64,000 nucleotides of DNA from Azospirillum picis. Lineage in GTDB: Bacteria; Pseudomonadota; Alphaproteobacteria; Azospirillales; Azospirillaceae. Within the stretch, counting starts at the first letter, position 1; every line of letters starts with the position of its first letter. The position numbers and the translations under genes were made by a program. The notes beneath the pieces are model-generated. The model was not told the DNA's origin. It did not search any database and was given only the letters and a program-made list of their open reading frames with translations. The stretch is from contig NZ_JAGINO010000027.1 in the NCBI RefSeq assembly GCF_017876115.1, positions 1 through 64,000 on the forward strand, given 5' to 3'. Positions 55,601 through 63,665 of this stretch are shown here, piece by piece.

Positions 55601-58600
55601 TGATGCGGTCGCTCGAGCTGAGTCCGACGTCCGAACCCGCTGCGAGCGCCATCCCCGTCGCGGCGCTCGGCGCGATGGTGTCGATGGTGACGACCAGGGC
55701 GCTCGAAACGTCACTGGTGTTGCCGGCGAGGTCGATGCCGCGTGCGGTCAGCGTGTGGTTGCCGTTGGAAAGCTGGGAACTGGTGACGGTCCACACGCCC
55801 GACTGGTCTGCGGTGGCGGAACCGCGCAACGTGGCTCCCTCGTACAGGCTGATCACACCGCCCGGCTCCATCGAGCCGGTAAGGTCGGGGGTCGAGTCAT
55901 TGGTGACGGTGTCGCTGGTCAGCCCGCTGTTCGTCGCGGTCGACAGGCCCAGCGAGGGGGTGATCGCCAAGGTGTCGATCGTCACCATCAGGGTCGTCGA
56001 CGCCGCCGAGGTGTTGCCCGCCGCATCGACCGCTATGGCGGTCATGCTGTGGTTGCCGGCCGCCAACGTGTTGGTCTGGATCGACCAAGCGCCCAACGTC
56101 GATGCCTCGGCCGTGCCCACCGCCAGGTTGCCGGCGTATACCGTGACGGTACTTCCGGCTTCAGCCGTGCCGTAGATGACCGGCTGGGTCGCCGCGGTGA
56201 TGCGGTCGCTGTTCGAGGCACCGGTGTCCGAACCCTGCGCCATCGCGATGGTCGGCTGGACCGTGGAGAGGTCTACGGACACCACGAGGCCGCTCGACGC
56301 GGTCGAGGTGTTCCCCGCACGGTCGACACTGCGCACGGTCAGCGTGTGGCTACCCGCCGACAGCGCGCTGCTGGCGACGGTGAAGGCGCCTTGCGCGTTG
56401 GAGGTGGCCATACCCATCACCGATCCGCCCTCGTAGAGGGTGACGACGCTGAGCGCCTCGGCTGTGCCGACCACGGCGGGCGTGGCGAGACGGGTCAGCC
56501 CGTCGGTCTGGGAGATGCCGGTGTCGCTCGCCGCCGACAAGGCGAGGCCAGTCGGCGCGTCGTTCACGGTGTCAATGGTGACGACCAGACCCGCCGAGGC
56601 CGCCGAGGTGTTGCCCGCGAGGTCGACTGTGACCGCGCTCAACGTGTGGAGGCCGTTGATCAGGGTGTTGCTGGTCAGTGTCCAGCTTCCGCTGCTATCG
56701 GCGGTGGTGGAGCCGAGCAGGCGTGTTCCCTCGTAGAGCTGCACGGCGGCACTCGCCTCGGCCGTACCGGTGACCAGGGGAGTGACGACGTTGGTCAGCC
56801 GGTCCGTGAGGTCCAGGCCGCTGTCCGAAGCGAGGGTGAGACCGGTCGGGGCCGCCGTCGACAGGTCGATGGTGACGGTTAGAATGTTGGAGGCCGTGGT
56901 GGTATTGCCGGCGCCATCCACCACGACGGCGTCCAGCGTGTGTGGGCCGGAGGCGAGCGTCGGCGTTGCGACGAACCACAGGCCGGCGTTGCTAGCCGTG
57001 CCCGAGCCGAGCAGCGTCCCGCCTTCGTACAGCGTTACGATCGCACCGGCCTCGGCGGTGCCGGCGACGGTCGGCGCCTTGACCCTGGTGATGGCGTCGG
57101 TGGACAATCGCCCGCTGTCGGTCGCCGCCGTGAGCCCCACGCCCGTCGGGACGGGCGTGGTGGTATCTATGGTCACCAGCAGCGTGCCCGAGGCGACGCT
57201 GGTGTTGCCGGCGGTGTCGACCGAGCGAGCGGTCAGAGTATGGATGCCGTCGGCGAGGCTACCGGTCGTAACCGTCCAGGCGCCGGTCGTCACGTCGGCA
57301 GTGGCGGTGCCGACGCTGGTCGAGCCGGCATAGAGCAGGACAGTGCTGGCCGCCTCCGCCGTTCCGGTCAGTGTCGGCGTCACCACCTTGGTCAGGCGGT
57401 CGCCCACTGTGGAACTGTCGGAAGCTGGATCAAGGGCGAGCCCGACCGGCGCATCGGGCGCGGAGGCGTCGATGCTGATGACGAGGTTGGCCGAGGCGTT
57501 CGAGCTGTTGCCGGCCAAGTCGACCAGCCGCGTGGTCAGCGTATGGTCACCGGCAGCGAGCGGCGCCGTAATCTCCCAGAGCCCAGCGCCGTTCGCCGTG
57601 GTCATGCCGACGAAGCCGCCACCGTCATAGAGCGACACCTGAGCACCGGCTTCGACCGTGCCTGTGATGGTCGGCGACAGAAGCCGCGTGCGGTTGTCGC
57701 CGATCGTACCGGTGTCCGATGTCGCGGCCAGCACCGGGGCCGCCGGATCCGTGACCGTCAGGTCGATCGTCACCGTCAGTGTTCCCGCACCCGTCGAGGT
57801 GTTGCCGGCCAAGTCCGCGGCGGTGGCGGTCAGGGTGTGCTCGCCCTCTGTGAAGCCCGACGCGGTGAAGGACCATGCGCCGGTGCCGTCAGCCACCGCC
57901 GTGCCGAGCGGCGCCCCCGATCCGTTGTCGTACAGGGTGACGGTGCTGTTTGCCTCGGCCGAGCCGGTGAGCGACAGGGTCGTTGCCTTGGTCCGGCGAT
58001 CGCTCGGCGACAGGCCGGTATCCGACGCGGCGGTCAGCGCGAGGCCGCTCGGGTCCGGCGTGGCGGTGTCGATGGTGACGACCAGCCCTGCCGAAGCGGC
58101 ACCGGTGTTGCCGGCCGCATCGACGGCCTTGGCGGTGAGGGTGTGGGGTCCCGCCGCCAGCGTGCCGGCCGAGATGGCCCAAGTGCCTCCGGTCGCAGTT
58201 GCTGTCCCCAGTACCGTGGTGCCGTCGTAGAGGACGACGCGGCTGTCGGCTTCGGCGGTCCCGCTGATCGTCTGCGCCGCGATGTTGGTGATCCCGTCGC
58301 CCGTGGCGGCGCTGTCCGCGGACAAGGTGAGGGCGCCCGGAGCGTCGGGAGCCATCGCGTCGATGGTGACGGCAAAACTCCCCGACATCGGGCTGGTGTT
58401 GCCGGCGAGGTCCACCAGGCGGGCCGTCAGATCGTGCGAGCCGTTGCCGAGCGCGGAGGTGGTGATGGTCCAGGCGCCCGCATTGTCGGCGGTGCCGGTG
58501 CCGAGCAGGTTTCCGCCCTTGTAGAGCGACACGGTGCCACCGGCCTCCGCCGTGCCGGCCAGCGTCGGGGCCAGCACATTGGTGATTCCGTCACCCGTCG

Positions 58601-61600
58601 TGCTGCTGTCGGAAACCAGCGTCAGGATGGCCGGCGTGTCGCCGGTGCGGTCGATGGTCACCGTCAGCGTGGCCGAGGCCGGGCTGGTGTTGCCGGCCAC
58701 GTCGACCACCTTGGCGGTGAGGTCGTGCGTGCCGGCGACCAGCGTGCTGGTGACTGCCCACTGGCCACCAACGTCGCTGGTCGCCAGACCGACCACGGTC
58801 GAGCCGTCCGTATCGTACAGCGTGACTATGCTGCCGGCCTCAGCGCTGCCGGTCACGATGGGGTTCGCGGCGTTGGTGATGCGGTCGGTGCCGGACAGGC
58901 CGCTGTCGGACCGGGTCTGCAACCCCAAGCTGCTGGGCATGTCCGGAGCGGTGACGTCGATGGTGATCGTCAGGCCTGACGAGATGCCGAGCGCCGTGCC
59001 ATTATGCTGGCCGCTGGCCCTGAGGGTGTGGGTGCCCTCCGGCAGCGTGGTTCCTGGGCTGATCGTCCATTGGCCGGTGCTACCGTCGGCGACCGCGGTG
59101 CCGATGACGACGTTCAACTCGGTGGACAGGGTGACGGTGCCGCCGGCCTGCGCGGTGCCGGTAACGACCGGCGAGACATTGCTGGTGATGCGGTCGCTGT
59201 TCGAGGCACCGGTGTCGGACAGGCTGGTCAGCGCCAGCCCACCAGGGATACCGACCCGGCCGGTCAGCGTGACCTGGAGTTCGGAGTCGGTGCTGGTGTT
59301 GCCGGCGGCGTCCACCGCACGTGCTGTTAGCGTGTAGGTTCCGCCTGCGAATTCCGGAGTCGTGATCGACCACGCACCGCTGCCGTCCGCCGCTGTTGCG
59401 ATGCCGAGCAGGGTGGTCGCGGCGGAGCTGTCATAAAGCGAAATCACGCTGCCAGCTTCGGCAGTGCCAGAGATGGTTGGCGCAACTAGGTCGCCGTTGC
59501 CGGTCAGCACCCCGATGTCCGGCGCGCTGGTGTCGATCGTGATGGCCAACCCGGCGGAAGCGGCACTGGTGTTTCCGGCCACGTCCACGGCGCGGGCGGT
59601 CAGTGTCTGGAGACCGGGGCTCAGCGCCGAGCTGGTGACTGACCACAGGCCGCTGTTGTTGGCGACGGCGGTGCCGACGGCCGATCCATCGCTGTAGAGC
59701 GTGACCGTGGCCCCGGCCTCGGCGGTGCCGGTGACGGTCGGGGTGATGACGTTGGTCAGGCGGTCGGTGCTGGAACTGCCGCTGTCCGACGCCGTGGTCA
59801 GCGCGAGACCGGTCGGCTGGTCGGACTGGGTGTCGATGGTGACGATCAGGGTGGCTGACGCCGCGCCGGTGTTGCCCGCCGTGTCGGTCGCCTTCGCAGT
59901 CAGCGTGTGCGCCCCGGCGCCAAGCGATGAGGTGACGATCGACCACGCCCCGGTGCCGGAATCCGCGAGCGCGGTCCCCAGCAGCGTGGCGCCGTCGTAG
60001 AGCGACACCGTGCTGCCGACCTCGGCCGTGCCGGTGATCGTCGGCGTCTCGATCCGCGTGCCGTCGTCGCCGGGCGTGCCGCTGTCCGAGCCGGAGGCGA
60101 GCGCGACCCCGACCGGGGCGTCGGGGGCCACCACGTCGACGGTGATCACCAGCGCCGCGCTGTCGACCGAAGTGTTGCCGGCCAGATCGACCGAGCGCGC
60201 GACCAGGGTGTGGTTTCCGCCCGACAAGCCCGAGGGGATGATGGTCCACTGGCCGCCGGCCGCGGCTGTCGCCTGGCCCAGCACGGTCGAGCCCTCGTAG
60301 AGGGTGACGACGCTCGATCCTTCGGCCGTACCGGCGACTGCCGGTGCGGTGTCCTTGGTGATGCGGTCGCCCGGAACGCCGGTGTCCGACGCGCCGGTCA
60401 GCGCCAGCCCGGTCGGGGGCGCCGCGTTGGTGTCGACTGTGACGACGAGGTCCGAGGAGGCGGCCCCGGTGTTACCAGCGGCGTCGACCGCGCGGGCGGT
60501 CAGCGTATGGTCGCCGACGGACAGGCCGCTGGTCGCGAATTCCCAGTTGCCCTGCGCGTTGACGGTGGCCGAGCCCAGCAGGGACGCCCCGTCGTAGAGT
60601 GCGACGGTGCTGCCGAGCCCGGCGGTGCCGGTGACAACGGGCGAGGTGTTGCTGGTCACGCCGTCGGTCGTGCTGCGCCCGCTGTCGGTCGCCGCCGTCA
60701 GCTTGACGCCGCCCGGCGCGTCGGGCGCCGTGGTGTCGATGGTGACAAGAAGGCTGCCGGAACCGTCGCGCGTGTTGCCGGCGGCGTCGCGCGAGCGGGT
60801 GGTGAAGGTGTGGCCGCCTTCGCCCTGGGCGCTGGCGGTGATGGTCCAGAGGCCCGAGAGATCGGCTGTCGCCGTACCGACGACGCTGCCGCCGGTCAGC
60901 AGGTCGATGACGCTGCTTGCCTCGGCGGTCCCGGTGAAGGTCGGGGCGGTGACGTTGGTGAGGCGGTCGGAACTGGACGAGCCGCTGTCCGACCCCGCCG
61001 TCAATGTCGGTGCCGAAGGCGCGGTCGGCGGCGTGGTGTCGATGGTGATCGTCAGGGCGGTGGACAGGCCACTGGTGTTGCCGGCCTGGTCGACCGCCTG
61101 CGCCGTCAGCGTGTGCGCGCCTTCGGACAGCGCGCCCAGCGTCGCCTGCCAGACGCCGCTCGGGTTCGCGGTGGCGCTACCGACGAGGGCGGAGCCGTCG
61201 TAGAGGCTGACGACAGCATTGGCTTCCGCAGTGCCCGAAATCGCCGGGGTGGTGATGGAGGTCAGCCGATCGCCGGCCGTGCCAGTGTCGCTCGCCGGCA
61301 CCAGCGCAAGCCCTGTTGGAGCCGTTGCGTTGGTGTCGACCGTGACGACGAGGCCGGACGACGCGGTGCCGGTGTTGCCGGCCGCGTCGACCGCGCGGGC
61401 GGTCAGCGTGTGAGCGCCCACCGAGAGGGCCGACGTGGCGAACGACCACGCTCCGGCACTATCCGCGGTCGTGGAGCCCAGAAGCGAGGTGCCGTCGTAG
61501 AGGCTGACAACGCTTCCTGCCTCGGCGGTGCCGGTCGCGGTCGGCGTCGTGACCCTGGTGATGCCATCGGTGGAGGAAACGCCGCTGTCGCTCGCGGGGG

Positions 61601-63314
61601 TGAGCGACAGCGATGGTGCGGACGGGGCCGTGGCGTCGATGGTCACCAGCAGGGCGGCGGAGGCGGCGCTTTCCATGCCCGAGGTGACGGTCTTAGCCGT
61701 CAGTGTCCACACGCCATCGGCGAGGACGGTGTTGGCGGTGATTGCCCACTGCCCCGAACCGTTGGTGGTGCCGCTGCCAAGCGCCGTACCATTGCCGTAG
61801 AGGTTGACCACGCTGTTGGCGGCGGCCGTCCCGGTCAGGGTCGGCAGCGTCATACTGGTCCGGGAATCGCCCAGGACGCCGGTGTCGGAAGCGAGGCTTA
61901 GGGCGGGCGTGGATGGGGGGACTGCAGCGATCGGGAAGGCGACGAGTTGGTCCGCGCCGTCGAGATCGATGGACTGGTTGCCGAAATAGACGGTTTCCAC
62001 ACCCGATACGAACACCGTACCGGACGGTTGGTTGAAAATGAAAACATCCGTGCCGGTGCCGCCGATCAGCGTCTCGACCGCCGCAACCGCTACGGTCACG
62101 CCGCGCAACGATGCGGCGGCGGTGAGGCTGACGACGTCCTTGCCGGTGCTGCCGACCAGGGTCTCCAGCGCCTCGATCGCTACCGTATTGCCGATGTCGC
62201 CGAGAATCATCGTCTCGGCGCCGGCGCGGCCAACCAGCGTCTCGACCGCCGAGACGCGCATCGTGGAATCCTGATTGTACAGGGACACCACCGCGTCGTC
62301 GCCGGAGGAGCCGATGATGGTTTCCAGCAGCGACACCTGCATGGTGTTGCCGACGGTGTTCCATGCGATGGGCGTGGTGCCGACGATCGGCGTGCCGTCC
62401 CGCAGCGCCATGGTGATGACGTCGTTGCCGCTGCCGCCGATCAGGGTGTTCAGGCTGGCGACGGTCATCGTGTTGCCGACATCCAGCAGGACGCCGGCGT
62501 TCTTGAAGCTGGTGCCGCCGACGAGCAGTTCGACCGAGGAGACGGCAACTGTGCCACCGCCGGTCTTCAGGTTTGCCGAGCCGAGCACGTAACCGTAGGT
62601 CACGACGTCGCGGGCGCTGCTGCCGATCACCGTCTCGACGTAGGAGACGCCGATCGTGCCGCCGCCGCCGAGGGTCAGGACGTCGCTGACGTTGGCGTTG
62701 CCGTTGCCGAGGAAGACCTCGATGCCCTGGAGCGTGACGGTGTTGCTCGTGCCGCCGACCGTGGCCAGGATATCCGCATTTCCGTCGGTCCCGATCACCT
62801 TCTCCACATTGCCGATCGCGGCCGTGGTGCCACCCTCGCCGGCCGCTCCGAAGGTGATGATGTCGTTGCCGCTGCCGCCGACGATCGACTTCAGGTAGCC
62901 AACCGACATCGTGTTGCCGGTCGTACTGGTGAGGACGATCAGGTTGGTGCCGGTGGAGGCGCCGATGATCGTCTCGATGCTCTCCACCGCCATGGAGGAG
63001 CCGGTGCTGGACAGCAGGAGCACGTCCTTGCCGTTGCTGCCGTACATCGTTTCCAGCAGCCGGACGCTGATGGTGTTGCCGCCGTTGTAGGGCAGCAGCG
63101 TGACGACGTCCTTCACCACCGAATTCGGTGGATTGACGCCGCCGATGATGTGGTCAAGCCGCGAGACGTAGAGCGTGTTGCCCATGGTCTGGAGCACGAT
63201 GCCGCGCGTGCCGGTTCCGACGATTCCGGTCCAGGCTTCGCCCTTGGCGAAGAAGTAGTCCGTTGCCCCGACCGGCAGTGTCAGCGTTTGTCCAGCACCC
63301 ACGACAGACCCCAC
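49668..63314 (-). CDS. Giant multi-repeat RTX adhesin-like protein (about 4,548 residues)
   Basis: Residues about 45-450 carry 14 short repeats of 26-42 residues with a core like VETLIGGSGNDVITL and NTMTVS. From about 460 to 3,960 there are about 35 Ig-like (Big_3-type) repeats of 90-100 residues with the recurring elements SDSGxxxxDxxTNxxTPTxTG, LYDG, AWxxTTxxL and DxAGNTS, counted by eye. One SbsA-type Ig domain follows (SPSQNAVGVAPASSLTLTFS). A Pro-rich linker and a 200-residue segment precede the C-terminal RTX nonapeptide block (GGxGxDxLxG-like, residues about 4,320-4,480). The end (LFAFADGSGRDVITDF) is the usual type I secretion signal region. No N-terminal signal peptide is seen, which fits type I export. 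The start is GTG with a poor ribosome site; an in-frame stop lies just upstream. Secretion genes are not in the window. Confidence 0.92.
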   Translation of the reverse strand: MGSVVGAGQTLTLPVGATDYFFAKGEAWTGIVGTGTRGIVLQTMGNTLYVSRLDHIIGGVNPPNSVVKDVVTLLPYNGGNTISVRLLETMYGSNGKDVLLLSSTGSSMAVESIETIIGASTGTNLIVLTSTTGNTMSVGYLKSIVGGSGNDIITFGAAGEGGTTAAIGNVEKVIGTDGNADILATVGGTSNTVTLQGIEVFLGNGNANVSDVLTLGGGGTIGVSYVETVIGSSARDVVTYGYVLGSANLKTGGGTVAVSSVELLVGGTSFKNAGVLLDVGNTMTVASLNTLIGGSGNDVITMALRDGTPIVGTTPIAWNTVGNTMQVSLLETIIGSSGDDAVVSLYNQDSTMRVSAVETLVGRAGAETMILGDIGNTVAIEALETLVGSTGKDVVSLTAAASLRGVTVAVAAVETLIGGTGTDVFIFNQPSGTVFVSGVETVYFGNQSIDLDGADQLVAFPIAAVPPSTPALSLASDTGVLGDSRTSMTLPTLTGTAAANSVVNLYGNGTALGSGTTNGSGQWAITANTVLADGVWTLTAKTVTSGMESAASAALLVTIDATAPSAPSLSLTPASDSGVSSTDGITRVTTPTATGTAEAGSVVSLYDGTSLLGSTTADSAGAWSFATSALSVGAHTLTARAVDAAGNTGTASSGLVVTVDTNATAPTGLALVPASDTGTAGDRLTSITTPAISGTAEANAVVSLYDGSALVGSATANPSGVWQATLGALSEGAHTLTAQAVDQAGNTSGLSTALTITIDTTPPTAPSAPTLTAGSDSGSSSSDRLTNVTAPTFTGTAEASSVIDLLTGGSVVGTATADLSGLWTITASAQGEGGHTFTTRSRDAAGNTRDGSGSLLVTIDTTAPDAPGGVKLTAATDSGRSTTDGVTSNTSPVVTGTAGLGSTVALYDGASLLGSATVNAQGNWEFATSGLSVGDHTLTARAVDAAGNTGAASSDLVVTVDTNAAPPTGLALTGASDTGVPGDRITKDTAPAVAGTAEGSSVVTLYEGSTVLGQATAAAGGQWTIIPSGLSGGNHTLVARSVDLAGNTSVDSAALVITVDVVAPDAPVGVALASGSDSGTPGDDGTRIETPTITGTAEVGSTVSLYDGATLLGTALADSGTGAWSIVTSSLGAGAHTLTAKATDTAGNTGAASATLIVTIDTQSDQPTGLALTTASDSGSSSTDRLTNVITPTVTGTAEAGATVTLYSDGSAVGTAVANNSGLWSVTSSALSPGLQTLTARAVDVAGNTSAASAGLAITIDTSAPDIGVLTGNGDLVAPTISGTAEAGSVISLYDSSAATTLLGIATAADGSGAWSITTPEFAGGTYTLTARAVDAAGNTSTDSELQVTLTGRVGIPGGLALTSLSDTGASNSDRITSNVSPVVTGTAQAGGTVTLSTELNVVIGTAVADGSTGQWTISPGTTLPEGTHTLRASGQHNGTALGISSGLTITIDVTAPDMPSSLGLQTRSDSGLSGTDRITNAANPIVTGSAEAGSIVTLYDTDGSTVVGLATSDVGGQWAVTSTLVAGTHDLTAKVVDVAGNTSPASATLTVTIDRTGDTPAILTLVSDSSTTGDGITNVLAPTLAGTAEAGGTVSLYKGGNLLGTGTADNAGAWTITTSALGNGSHDLTARLVDLAGNTSPMSGSFAVTIDAMAPDAPGALTLSADSAATGDGITNIAAQTISGTAEADSRVVLYDGTTVLGTATATGGTWAISAGTLAAGPHTLTAKAVDAAGNTGAASAGLVVTIDTATPDPSGLALTAASDTGLSPSDRRTKATTLSLTGSAEANSTVTLYDNGSGAPLGTAVADGTGAWSFTASGFTEGEHTLTATAADLAGNTSTGAGTLTVTIDLTVTDPAAPVLAATSDTGTIGDNRTRLLSPTITGTVEAGAQVSLYDGGGFVGMTTANGAGLWEITAPLAAGDHTLTTRLVDLAGNSSNASANLVISIDASAPDAPVGLALDPASDSSTVGDRLTKVVTPTLTGTAEAASTVLLYAGSTSVGTATADVTTGAWTVTTGSLADGIHTLTARSVDTAGNTSVASGTLLVTIDTTTPVPTGVGLTAATDSGRLSTDAITRVKAPTVAGTAEAGAIVTLYEGGTLLGSGTASNAGLWFVATPTLASGPHTLDAVVVDGAGNTTTASNILTVTIDLSTAAPTGLTLASDSGLDLTDRLTNVVTPLVTGTAEASAAVQLYEGTRLLGSTTADSSGSWTLTSNTLINGLHTLSAVTVDLAGNTSAASAGLVVTIDTVNDAPTGLALSAASDTGISQTDGLTRLATPAVVGTAEALSVVTLYEGGSVMGMATSNAQGAFTVASSALSAGSHTLTVRSVDRAGNTSTASSGLVVSVDLSTVQPTIAMAQGSDTGASNSDRITAATQPVIYGTAEAGSTVTVYAGNLAVGTAEASTLGAWSIQTNTLAAGNHSMTAIAVDAAGNTSAASTTLMVTIDTLAITPSLGLSTATNSGLTSDTVTNDSTPDLTGSMEPGGVISLYEGATLRGSATADQSGVWTVTSSQLSNGNHTLTARGIDLAGNTSDVSSALVVTIDTIAPSAATGMALAAGSDVGLSSSDRITRITTPSFTGSAEANSTITLYDGNTVIGTALANGAGNWTVTSASTLTSGQHSFRVTVADLAGNVSAASSPLSVTIDTTAPTLSALSLTAATDTGTSSTDGITRNPAPTVTGTVKANSAVTVYDGGTALGTVTANGLGIWSLGLPTLAAATHTLSAVAMDRAGNTSSPSANFLVTIDTSAATPTGLALSVDSGISGTDRLINTGTPTLVGSVGTAEANGIVQLYDGASLVGIGTAGGDGQFTVASSGLSAGTHSLTAKLVDLAGNTSGASTALAVTIDLTAPGAPDTLALSSASDNGALPNDRITSVTIPTVTGTAEAGSTVVLYDGTTALGTATATGGAWTITAGSALAGSDTGTAHSLFAVAIDAAGNTGAASSTLMVTIDTGAVAPSGLALAAASDSGILGDLRTSSQTPTINGLAEAGSIVTLFEKDPNDVHNPIKNLGGATADGAGFWAVTSTQTLVGGSGTAHTLFATIVDLAGNTSTASTPELIVTVDTVPDSVTVALDSSSDDGVQGDRITGKTTPILTGIAGDNRPVVVSLDGTPQATVTANGSGIWLYTAGPLGGGAHNVSISSDDGSGNIGTDGVTITIDVAGDTPSTPTLAAGSDSGRNTTDNRTNIVTPTILGSAEAGGTVTLYDNGGVIGTVTASGLGTWVFTTPSLGSGDHTLTASVVDVTGNTSGQSSGLVVTIDTVAANPTGLALAASTNSGSLLDSITRFTAPVVTGTAEANNAVMLYDGTTLVGISTADGTGAWSIQSGGLAEGTRTLTARTIDVAGNTSNASGALLVTIDSTAPGSPTLALAAASDSGILSNDRLTNITSPTVTGSADAGSTVTLYDGTTSLGTVTAGGGGGWTITTSASLSAGLHSLTALAVDVAGNTGAASAALTVTIDTSATTPSALDLVTASDSGVSSTDGITNVTAPTIQGLAEANSVVTLRNGATPLGTATADGSGSWSFTASGWTDGTYTLTATGVDLAGNTSLASSALIVTIDTAIGAPSELAFAIGSDIGRSASDGITKVTTPTVTGNAEANSVVSLYDGSNLVGQATASGAGAWTITTSVLGEAAHTLTARAADAAGNTSAASTALTLTIDTTMATPSLFMAVASDSGFDDSDLVTNNATPTFHGTAEALSSVSLYDGATLKGTTTADAQGNWTITSATLSQGARQISIQAVDVAGNTAGTNQISMVTVDGSGNTTIAASGLTVTIDIIAPTQPGPLTLDPDSDSGIAGNGITNISSPSVGGTAEANARVRLYDGATLVGESDADENGVWSGVAAGLALGLHTLTAVAVDRAGNSSTASGGLTLTIMAAPTAPTVTLAALSDSGTQGDNRTNIRTPTLTGTTLASGLVTLYAGANLLGTTTANGSGAWTFTTGTLSGTSQTLTAMVRNADGVDSPASAPFILTLDTLAPTLVDQSPSQNAVGVAPASSLTLTFSEAVARGTGTILVKQAGTGNTVASVAVTDASQVQINGGMVTINPGVSLGYNTGYYLDVPSGAFTDLAGNGHAGIGVVGGVPAFAFTTMAEPAPPQPPSTPVVSTIVDGVAIQQQQTVNSDGTVSRTITIPVVTGSRVESVGNNSVADIPLITTTTGQALLTAQVPVGLGLQVSGQTAPKAAGNSLSDLITEIQARTSEGSADQANLTGGGSSFLSALPTSTPLLVQTIVPTMGPGSTANQRLVISATPTTAANPTMTALVIDTRNLPTGSEIELEDVDFAAVIGAVHVTGGNGSQHVFGDSANQYMVLGADDDTLHGGGGDDFVGSRGGNDLLYGDAGNDTVQGGEENDTLHGGQDHDLVFGNTGQDVLFGNTGQDTLYGGRGNDELHGGRDNDHLFGDNDADHLSGDQGDDALFGNTGQDTLLGNTGQDTLYGGRDDDVLHGGRDDDWLFGDAGNDTLWGDLGADTLSGGLGADLFAFADGSGRDVITDFHASDGDRIGLAAGRTYSVRSDTSGNAVIVFTQDDEVTLKGIGTSQVNAAWFITV
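49740..50400 (-). repeat. RTX calcium-binding repeat block with an internal duplication
   Basis: Coding region for about 17 nonapeptide-like repeats. Two stretches of about 120 bases, 49948-50066 and 50113-50231, are near copies offset by 165 bases. They encode FGNTGQD-type repeats followed by YGGR and HGGRD repeats. Many units read GNTGQD, not the usual GGxGxD, which may weaken calcium binding. Confidence 0.7.
51420..61900 (-). repeat. Tandem array of about 35 Ig-like domain repeats
   Basis: Each DNA unit is about 290-310 bases and the copies are clearly related but diverged, so this is an old array with limited recent homogenisation. Recurrent blocks such as GTGTTGCCGG near the AGNT codons recur throughout. 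The unit count is by eye from the translated protein, and one shorter degenerate unit (starting near DIGVLTGNGD) was included. Confidence 0.8.
61960..63180 (-). repeat. Fourteen short solenoid-like repeats at the N-terminus of the giant protein
   Basis: Repeats of 26-42 residues, each with a [VLI]ET[LIV]xG[GS] core, often followed by G-[NK]-D-[VI] and ending in an NTMxV strand. Examples are LLETMYGSNGKD, SIETIIG, YLKSIVGGSGNDIITF, YVETVIGSSARDVV and ALETLVGSTGKDVVSL. Regular beta strands are implied, as in a beta-solenoid or beta-roll. The GSGND parts look RTX-like but the spacing is much longer than nine residues. Confidence 0.7.
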
Positions 63315-63665
63315 ATGTTAGCTTTCGAAAATAGCTTTGTCTTTGCACAGCCAAACCACGCGCCCTATCTTGAGCTTGGCTGTGGAAATAGGCGGAAAGA
63401 ACGAGGTTACCCCAAAAGGGATAGTCCCTCGGAGATTATACGAGAGGATCTTTAAGAAAGTCTAAGATCGAAATGTATCGGTCGGTGACAGTCCCAATTT
63501 TTAAACATTTAGATATTTCTAATGGAAAGGAGGGCGCCTGGTCCGGTCAACAACCCTAAATAAGTGTACGACTGGGCCTCATGACATTTTTGAGGCTGAT
63601 CCAGGCAAGGAGGCTATCGGGAAGGTGGATGCCTCGAAGGTATGTTGAGAGCGGAAGGTATTACT
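63315..63665. promoter_or_regulatory. AT-rich divergent region between the giant gene and a TPR gene
   Basis: About 350 bases of low GC that must hold both promoters. It contains the inverted repeat at 63346-63384. No ORF or RNA gene was recognised. Confidence 0.4.
63346..63384. promoter_or_regulatory. Inverted repeat CACAGCCAA-N21-TTGGCTGTG upstream of the giant gene
   Basis: Perfect 9-base arms 30 bases upstream of the giant gene's start, so it may be an operator or a structured 5' leader that hides or exposes the ribosome site. No regulator gene adjoins. Confidence 0.4.

Noticed and set aside
51420-61900. Possible CRISPR-like or satellite array
   Set aside because: The periodic repeats are in one continuous reading frame and encode Ig-like domains; units are too long and too diverged for CRISPR.
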